A stretch of DNA of 11,410 nucleotides from an uncultured beta proteobacterium (GTDB lineage Bacteria > Pseudomonadota > Gammaproteobacteria > Burkholderiales > Rhodocyclaceae). A program made the translations under genes and the position numbers. Below, piece after piece: positions 6,715 through 11,410 of the stretch; the stretch's first letter is position 1, and each line of letters begins with the position of its first letter. The notes beneath the pieces are model-generated. The model ran no database searches and was not told the origin of the DNA. It worked only from the letters and a program-made list of their open reading frames with translations. The stretch covers positions 1 through 11,410 of the forward strand of contig CAIZKA010000229.1 in NCBI GenBank assembly GCA_903933395.1, read 5' to 3'.

Positions 6715-9072
6715 ATGCCGGCCATGCGTTTATTCATTCTGGCATTCGCTGGAGGTGTATGGCTGTTGCAGCAGCAGGCGGCGCTGCCTTCGCTCGCGTG
6801 GCTCGGCGGCTTGGGTGCCGGTGCCCTGCTGCTGCTGGGTTTGCGGGAGTCGGCGCCGGCGGTACGGCGATTTGTCGCACCGGTATTGCTCGCCGCCGCG
6901 GGGGCGGCACTCGGCTTCGTCTGGGCGGCGACCTTTGCGCAGTTGCGTCTGAACGATGAACTGCCGGCGACGCTCGAAGGCCCTGACATCGAACTGACGG
7001 GCGTCGTGGCCGGCCTGCCGCAGGCGCTGGAGCGAGGCGTGCGCTTCGAGTTCGACGTGGAGCAGGCAGTGGCCGGGGTGCCGCCGCATATTTCCCTGGC
7101 CTGGTATCGCGGCCGCGACGATGCCGATGACGAAGCCTCGCCGCGGGTTCCCGTGCGCGCCGGCGAGCGCTGGCACTTCACCGTGCGCCTGAAGCGCCCG
7201 CACGGCAACCTTAATCCCCACGGTTTCGACTACGAGGCCTGGCTGTTCGAGCGCGGCATCCGCGCCACCGGCTACGTGCGGCCGAAGAGTGCCGAGCGCA
7301 TCGACGCGCAGGTCTGGCGACCCGGCTATGCGGTGGAGATGTTGCGCGAATCCATCCGCGACCGCTTTCGCGCGGCGCTGCCGGACGTGACAAGCGCGCC
7401 CTATGCCGGCATCCTGATCGCGCTGGCCGTCGGCGACCAGCACGCGATCGATCCCGAATTGTGGCAAAGCTTCGCCCGCACCGGCATCACCCATCTGATG
7501 AGCATTTCCGGCCTGCATGTGACCATGCTGGCCGGACTGGCCTATGCGCTGGTCAACTGGCTGTGGCGACGCTCGGCCAGTTTGCCGCTGCATCTTCCGG
7601 CCCAGCACGCGGCGGCGGTGGGCGGGTTTCTCGCGGCCTTCGGCTATTGTCTGCTGGCCGGCTTCGCGGTGCCGGCGCAGCGCACCTTGTACATGCTCGG
7701 CGTGGTGGCCCTGGCGCGACTAAGCGGACGCGAACTGGCGTCGTCGCGGGTGCTGCTGCTGGCGCTGCTGCTGGTGCTGCTGCTCGATCCCTGGGCGGTG
7801 CTGGCAGCCGGCTTCTGGCTCTCTTTCGGTGCGGTGGCGCTGCTCTTCCACATCGGCAGCGGTCGCTTGGGGCCGGCGCATTGGCTGATCGAATGGGGCC
7901 GCGCGCAATGGGCCGTGACGCTGGGCATGCTGCCGGCGCTCCTGGCCCTGTTCCAGCAGTTTTCCCTGGTTTCGCCCTTGGCCAACGCGGTGGCGATTCC
8001 GCTGGTCAGCTTCGTCATCACGCCGCTGGCCTTGTTGGGAACCCTGCCGCTGCTCGATCCGCTGTTGTCGCTGGCGCATTTCTTCACGGCCTGGCTGATG
8101 CGATTCATCGACTGGCTGGCAGGCCTGCCGCTGGCGATGTGGCAGCAGGCCGCCCCTCCTGCGTGGGCGGTGCTGCTGGCACTGGCCGGCGGCATCTGGC
8201 TGCTGCTGCCGCGCGGCTTTCCGTCGCGCTGGCTGGGACTTATGGCCTTCCTGCCGCTGCTGACGGTGCTGCCGCCGCGTCCGGCACCGGGATCGGCCGA
8301 GATTACGGTGCTCGACGTCGGTCAGGGCCTGGCGATTCATGTGCAGACGGCCACCCATGATCTCCTGTTCGATGCCGGACCGGCATTTTCGGCGGATGCC
8401 GACAGCGGCAACCGCATCATCGCGCCCTATCTGCGTGCGATGGGGGTGCGCCGGCTCGATGCCATGGTCATCAGCCACGCCGACAAGGACCACGAGGGCG
8501 GCGCGGCATCGGTGCTGGCGGCGCTGCCGGTGGCGCTGTTGAGAACGTCGCTGCCTTTCGAGCACCCGCTGTCGGCGCAGCCGGTGGCGCATGAGCTTTG
8601 CCGCAAGGGAGAAGCCTGGGACTGGGACGGCGTTGCTTTCGCGATGCTGCATCCGGGCACCGACCCCTTGTCGCGCAAGACCAATGACCTGAGTTGCGTG
8701 CTGAGGGTCACGGCGGGCGGCCGGTCTATGCTGCTGACTTCGGACATCGAGGCGGTTTCCGAACAGTCGCTGCTGGCGGGCCCGCCACCGGCGCTGGCAG
8801 CCGAGGTGATGACGGTGCCGCATCACGGAAGCAAGACTTCGTCGACGCCCGGCTTCATCGCTGCGGTGGCGGCGCGCGATGTGATCTTTCCCGTCGGCTA
8901 TCGCAACCGCTTCGGCCATCCGAAGGAGGAGGTGGTGGCGCGTTACCTGGAGAGCGGTGCCCGGCTGCACCGGACGGACGCCGACGGAGCCGTCGGCGTC
9001 AGCCTCGCCGCGGCGGGCATCGGCTTCAGGCACGAGCGGGCCGAGCGCAGACGCTACTGGCACGCCGGGTAG
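6715..9072 (+). CDS. comEC: DNA internalization competence protein ComEC/Rec2
   Basis: ComEC is the inner-membrane channel that takes single-stranded DNA into the cytoplasm during natural transformation. The product has 785 residues, near the usual size. Order: hydrophobic N-terminus with two or three segments (about 4-75), a soluble OB-like region (about 85-205), the Competence membrane domain (about 228-490) with YAGILIALAVGDQ at 230-242 and HLMSISGLHVTM at 259-270, then a beta-lactamase-like domain from about 528. In that domain ITVLDVGQG is at 530-538, SHADKDHEGG at 587-596 (the metallo-hydrolase HxDxDH pattern is intact) and PHHGS at 702-706. All domains are present and the frame is open, so the gene looks functional. 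The start is uncertain: ATG at 6715 or at 6724; the first is closer to a weak GGGGA. Both are directly downstream of the palindromic array. srkA follows after 34 bp. Confidence 0.96.
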   Translation: MPAMRLFILAFAGGVWLLQQQAALPSLAWLGGLGAGALLLLGLRESAPAVRRFVAPVLLAAAGAALGFVWAATFAQLRLNDELPATLEGPDIELTGVVAGLPQALERGVRFEFDVEQAVAGVPPHISLAWYRGRDDADDEASPRVPVRAGERWHFTVRLKRPHGNLNPHGFDYEAWLFERGIRATGYVRPKSAERIDAQVWRPGYAVEMLRESIRDRFRAALPDVTSAPYAGILIALAVGDQHAIDPELWQSFARTGITHLMSISGLHVTMLAGLAYALVNWLWRRSASLPLHLPAQHAAAVGGFLAAFGYCLLAGFAVPAQRTLYMLGVVALARLSGRELASSRVLLLALLLVLLLDPWAVLAAGFWLSFGAVALLFHIGSGRLGPAHWLIEWGRAQWAVTLGMLPALLALFQQFSLVSPLANAVAIPLVSFVITPLALLGTLPLLDPLLSLAHFFTAWLMRFIDWLAGLPLAMWQQAAPPAWAVLLALAGGIWLLLPRGFPSRWLGLMAFLPLLTVLPPRPAPGSAEITVLDVGQGLAIHVQTATHDLLFDAGPAFSADADSGNRIIAPYLRAMGVRRLDAMVISHADKDHEGGAASVLAALPVALLRTSLPFEHPLSAQPVAHELCRKGEAWDWDGVAFAMLHPGTDPLSRKTNDLSCVLRVTAGGRSMLLTSDIEAVSEQSLLAGPPPALAAEVMTVPHHGSKTSSTPGFIAAVAARDVIFPVGYRNRFGHPKEEVVARYLESGARLHRTDADGAVGVSLAAAGIGFRHERAERRRYWHAG
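7750..7785 (+). repeat. 12-bp in-frame tandem repeat inside comEC
   Basis: Three consecutive 12-bp units of the form G(T/C)G-CTG-CTG-CT(G/C) encode V-L-L-L, A-L-L-L, V-L-L-L at residues 346-357 within a membrane segment. Gain or loss of a unit would keep the frame but change the helix by four residues. Leucine-rich helices in GC-rich genomes often produce such strings by codon bias alone. Confidence 0.6.
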
Positions 9073-9074
9073 AC

Positions 9075-9080
9075 CATAAT
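9075..9080 (+). promoter_or_regulatory. Possible -10 box for srkA
   Basis: CATAAT lies just after the comEC stop and 26 bases before the srkA start. No clear -35 box is present, so srkA may equally be read through from comEC. Confidence 0.25.
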
Positions 9081-9106
9081 CGGCGCCCGACCTTGCGCCT
9101 TCTGCC

Positions 9107-10096
9107 ATGAACCCTAGCGACTCCCCCCCTTTTGCCGGCCTGCGACCGGAGCCCATCCTCGATGCGCTGGAGAGCCTGGGCTATCGCTGCGACGGCGCCC
9201 TGATGGCGCTCAACAGCTACGAAAACCGGGTCTGGCAGATCGGCATAGAGGATGCTGCGCCCCTGATCGCCAAGTTCTACCGGCCGGGGCGCTGGAGCGA
9301 CGTGCAGATCGCCGAGGAACACGCCTTTACCGCGGCCATGGCGGCGGACGAACTGCCGGTGGTGACGCCCCTGGTGATCGGCGGACAAACCTTGTTCGCC
9401 CACGGCGGCTTCCGGTTTGCGGTGTTCCCGCGCCAGGGCGGTCGTGCCCCGGAGTTCGCCGAGCCGCAAATTCTGGAATGGATGGGGCGCCTGATGGCGC
9501 GCATTCATATCGTCGGTGCGCGTTCGCCCTTTGTCCTGAGGGAAACACTGGACATCCGCAGCTTCGGCGTCGAATCGCGCGACTGGCTGCTGGCCAACGG
9601 GATGATTCCGCCGGACCTCGAACCGGTGTGGCGGGGTGTTGCCGACCAGGCCCTCGACGGCGTGCGCCACTGTTTCGAACGGGCCGGCAAGGTTCAACAG
9701 TTGCGCCTGCATGGCGACTGCCATGCCGGCAATGTGCTGTGGACCCAGGATGGCCCGCACTTCGTGGATTTCGACGATGCGCGCATGGGCCCGGCGGTAC
9801 AGGATCTGTGGATGCTGCTCTCGGGCGATGCCGACGAGATGGGCCAGCAACTCGGCCACGTGCTGGCGGGTTACGAGACTTTCCGCGAATTCGACGACCG
9901 CGAACTGCAACTTGTCGAAGCCCTGCGTACGCTGCGCCTGATGCATCATTCGGCCTGGCTGGCGCGGCGCTGGAACGACCCGGCCTTTCCCGCGGCGTTT
10001 CCGTGGTTCGCGACGAACCGCTACTGGGAGGAGCGCATACTCGAACTGCGCGAGCAGATAGCGGTGATGCAGGAAAGCCCGATTGTTCCGCGCTAA
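9107..10096 (+). CDS. srkA: Stress response serine/threonine protein kinase SrkA (YihE/RdoA family)
   Basis: SrkA is a eukaryotic-like cytoplasmic kinase that in E. coli counteracts stress-induced death and belongs to the aminoglycoside-phosphotransferase fold group. The 329 residues match the E. coli length of 328. LNSYENRVWQIG (35-46) with the lysine in LIAKFYRPGRWS (53-64) forms the nucleotide-binding lobe. The catalytic loop HGDCHAGN is at 202-209 (D204, N209) and the metal-binding DFDDARMGP at 221-229. RLMHHSAWLARRW near the C-terminus is also typical. The start is the ATG at 9107, the first in frame after the comEC stop; no good Shine-Dalgarno is visible, which suggests coupling with comEC or weak translation. 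The gap to the next gene holds a two-hairpin repeat that may end the transcript. Confidence 0.95.
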   Translation: MNPSDSPPFAGLRPEPILDALESLGYRCDGALMALNSYENRVWQIGIEDAAPLIAKFYRPGRWSDVQIAEEHAFTAAMAADELPVVTPLVIGGQTLFAHGGFRFAVFPRQGGRAPEFAEPQILEWMGRLMARIHIVGARSPFVLRETLDIRSFGVESRDWLLANGMIPPDLEPVWRGVADQALDGVRHCFERAGKVQQLRLHGDCHAGNVLWTQDGPHFVDFDDARMGPAVQDLWMLLSGDADEMGQQLGHVLAGYETFREFDDRELQLVEALRTLRLMHHSAWLARRWNDPAFPAAFPWFATNRYWEERILELREQIAVMQESPIVPR

Positions 10097-10120
10097 GGAA
10101 CCACTGATCAAGTCACGTTT

Positions 10121-10189
10121 CGTCATTCCGGCGCAAGCCGGAATCCAGAATAATCATGGCGCTGGACACCGGCTTTCGCCGGTGTGACG
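10121..10189. repeat. 69-bp two-hairpin palindromic repeat, copy 2
   Basis: This has the same architecture as the element at 433-504. It begins CGTCATTCC and ends GTGTGACG. Hairpin one has an 8-bp stem (10125-10132 with 10137-10144) and a GCAA loop, a GNRA tetraloop in RNA. Hairpin two has an 8-bp stem (10166-10173 with 10178-10185) and a TTTC loop. The inner CCAG and CTGG strings are also kept. Stem sequences differ from copy 1 yet pairing is intact. It lies 24 bp after srkA and about 33 bp before the next start codon. No run of T follows, so it is not a classical intrinsic terminator. Confidence 0.85.
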
Positions 10190-10208
10190 GCTTATTCAGC
10201 GCTTTCCT

Positions 10209-10215
10209 AAAGGAG
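10209..10215 (+). promoter_or_regulatory. Strong ribosome binding site of the alpha/beta hydrolase gene
   Basis: AAAGGAG with a seven-base spacer to the ATG at 10223. It fixes that start over the in-frame ATG at 10229 and implies good translation, in contrast to most other genes in the window. Confidence 0.8.
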
Positions 10216-10222
10216 AAGTTTT

Positions 10223-11083
10223 ATGCAAATGCGCGAAGGAAAAGTGAAGTGCCTCAGTGCCGCCGGCTTTCATCACATGGCCTATGTGGAATGGGGCGAT
10301 GCGGCGAATCCGAAGGTGCTGGTCTGCGTGCACGGCCTGACCCGCTGCGCGCGCGATTTCGACTTCGTGGCGCAGGCGCTGGCTGACGACTACCGCGTGG
10401 TTTGCCCGGACGTGGTGGGGCGCGGACGCAGCGACTGGCTGCGCAACAAGTCCCTTTACGGGATACCGCAATATTGCGCCGACATGACCACCCTGCTGGC
10501 GAAGCTGAATGCCGAGGCCGTGGACTGGATCGGCACCTCGATGGGCGGCCTGATCGGCATGGCGCTGGCCTGCCAGCCGGAAACGCCGATCGCGCGGCTG
10601 GTGCTGAACGACGTCGGACCGGTGATCACGGCGACATCCCTGGCGCGTATCGGCAATTATCTGGGCGCCGCGCCGCGCTTCGACAACATCGGGCAGGCCG
10701 AAGTCTTCGTCCGTTTCGTCTCGGCGCCCTTCGGCAAATTTTCCGATGAAGAGTGGCGGCATCTGACGCAGCACGTCACGCGCACGGCGGCCGACGGCAA
10801 GGTCGAGTTTGCCTACGATCCGGGCATTGCCCAGTCCTTCCGCGAAATGCAGGCAGCCGGCGAGGGCAAGGATGTCGAGATGTGGCCCCTGTATGACGGC
10901 ATCGCCTGTCCGACCTTGCTGCTGCGGGGCGAAATCTCCGACCTGCTGACGCACGAGACGGCATTGCAGATGACCGGACGCGGGCCGCGCGCGAAGCTGG
11001 TGGAAGTGCCCGGCGTCGGCCATGCGCCGATGCTGATGAATGCCGCACAAGTGGCTCCGGTGCGCGAATTTCTGCTCGGATGA
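10223..11083 (+). CDS. Alpha/beta fold hydrolase
   Basis: The 286-residue protein is a soluble alpha/beta hydrolase. VCVHGLTRC at 34-42 carries the oxyanion-hole HG. CPDVVGRGRSDW is at 61-72 and the nucleophile elbow GTSMGG at 104-109 has S106. The likely acid is D240 (GEISDLL) and the base H267 (GVGHAPML), so the triad is complete. An apparent cap region runs from about 134 to 215. There is no signal peptide. The substrate cannot be told; homologues are often annotated only as hydrolase or as lactone or ester hydrolases. It stands alone between a repeat-containing gap and the Fe-S gene, with its own strong ribosome binding site, and could belong with the downstream redox operon or be independent. 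Confidence 0.9.
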   Translation: MQMREGKVKCLSAAGFHHMAYVEWGDAANPKVLVCVHGLTRCARDFDFVAQALADDYRVVCPDVVGRGRSDWLRNKSLYGIPQYCADMTTLLAKLNAEAVDWIGTSMGGLIGMALACQPETPIARLVLNDVGPVITATSLARIGNYLGAAPRFDNIGQAEVFVRFVSAPFGKFSDEEWRHLTQHVTRTAADGKVEFAYDPGIAQSFREMQAAGEGKDVEMWPLYDGIACPTLLLRGEISDLLTHETALQMTGRGPRAKLVEVPGVGHAPMLMNAAQVAPVREFLLG

Positions 11084-11114
11084 GGGCGCCGTCGGGCTGA
11101 TGCTGCGCTGCCGC

Positions 11115-11137
11115 ATCGAAAGTTTCGATACCGGTAT
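11115..11137. promoter_or_regulatory. Two overlapping palindromes upstream of the Fe-S gene, candidate operator
   Basis: ATCGAAAGTTTCGAT (11115-11129) is a perfect 7-bp inverted repeat around one base. It overlaps by two bases the perfect 10-bp palindrome ATACCGGTAT (11128-11137). They lie 64-86 bases upstream of the Fe-S start. A -10-like TAGAAT is found at 11149-11154, so a repressor or activator site at or just upstream of a promoter would fit. No regulator is visible. Confidence 0.45.
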
Positions 11138-11148
11138 TTTCCGCGAAT

Positions 11149-11154
11149 TAGAAT
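11149..11154 (+). promoter_or_regulatory. Possible -10 box for the Fe-S gene
   Basis: TAGAAT matches the sigma70 -10 box in five of six positions, 46 bases upstream of the start codon. No good -35 box is present at the usual distance, as would be expected of an activator-dependent promoter, but the call is weak. Confidence 0.35.
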
Positions 11155-11190
11155 AGGCGCCCATTCGCATATTCCGGCAATGGCTTAAAG

Positions 11191-11196
11191 AGGAGG
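11191..11196 (+). promoter_or_regulatory. Consensus Shine-Dalgarno of the Fe-S gene
   Basis: AGGAGG with a short four-base spacer to the ATG at 11201. It supports this start and suggests a highly translated gene. Confidence 0.75.
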
Positions 11197-11200
11197 CATC

Positions 11201-11410
11201 ATGCAGAAATCGTTGCACATCGATCCCAACAAATGCACGGGGTGTTTGCAGTGCGAGATGGCGTGTTCGTACGAGAACCATGGCGTATTCAACATTTCCA
11301 AATCGCGGATCAAGGTCTTCAACTTTGAGCACGAAGGACGCAAGGTTCCCTATACCTGTACCCAGTGTGCCGAAGCCTGGTGCATGACCGCTTGCCCGGT
11401 GGACGCCATC
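11201..11410 (+). CDS. Ferredoxin-like protein with two 4Fe-4S motifs, N-terminal part, cut by window edge
   Basis: The 70 visible residues carry two cysteine sets: C12, C15, C18 and C22 (C-x2-C-x2-C-x3-C, in CTGCLQCEMAC) and C53, C56, C61 and C65 (C-x2-C-x4-C-x3-CP, in CTQCAEAWCMTACP). This is the layout of dicluster electron-transfer subunits of the HycB/NarH/DmsB group, in which further cysteines follow later. There is no signal peptide, so it is cytoplasmic. Such proteins pass electrons to or from a catalytic partner, usually encoded next to them. The pattern recalls small Fe-S subunits found with tungsten aldehyde oxidoreductases in denitrifying betaproteobacteria, but the partner is beyond the edge and this is a guess. 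The start is set by AGGAGG four bases upstream. Confidence 0.88.
   Translation, partial: MQKSLHIDPNKCTGCLQCEMACSYENHGVFNISKSRIKVFNFEHEGRKVPYTCTQCAEAWCMTACPVDAI

Noticed and set aside
7720..9156. 478-codon reading frame antisense to comEC
   Set aside because: Gln/Arg/His-rich translation typical of the reverse strand of a GC-rich gene; comEC has full domain evidence.
11115..11129. Palindrome after the alpha/beta hydrolase as an intrinsic terminator
   Set aside because: The central spacer is one base, too short for an RNA hairpin loop without breaking pairs, and no T-run follows; an operator is a better reading.

Overview
The window looks like chromosomal housekeeping DNA from a high-GC betaproteobacterium. 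The prfC, recJ, lolCD, comEC and srkA proteins, the RpfE-type protein beside recJ, and the strong G/C third-position bias fit a Rhodocyclales-like lineage; that placement is inference from protein flavour, not a search. No phage, IS element, CRISPR array, tRNA or rRNA was seen. Gene density is high, with several overlapping junctions.

Layout. Positions 1-3284 are a leftward block: an RpfE-type protein, recJ (ATGA overlap), then after a 283-bp gap the start of prfC, which runs off the left edge. That gap holds a two-hairpin palindromic repeat and a good sigma70-type promoter for prfC. A 39-bp divergent gap with a perfect 12-bp palindrome separates this block from the rightward lolC-lolD pair (3324-5271), which makes the inner-membrane ABC transporter that releases lipoproteins to LolA. 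The lolD stop overlaps the stop of an opposing leftward pair (5268-6556): a fumarylacetoacetate-hydrolase-family enzyme followed by a DUF2062 membrane protein.

Positions 6557-6714 are a divergent intergenic region with a 42-bp palindromic unit repeated two and a quarter times, ending 3 bases before the comEC start. comEC (DNA uptake channel) is followed by srkA (stress-response kinase), then an intergenic gap with a second copy of the two-hairpin repeat, then a free-standing alpha/beta hydrolase with a strong ribosome binding site. The right edge cuts a ferredoxin-like protein with two 4Fe-4S motifs, preceded by two overlapping palindromes; it is probably the first gene of a redox-enzyme operon lying mostly outside the window.

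The genes are individually recognisable and no clear new multi-gene system was found. The most interesting material is non-coding: the repeat in front of comEC, which can fold in two mutually exclusive registers, one hiding the comEC ribosome binding site; the paired two-hairpin repeats, whose stems differ in sequence but stay paired; and the palindromes at 3290-3301 and 11115-11137.
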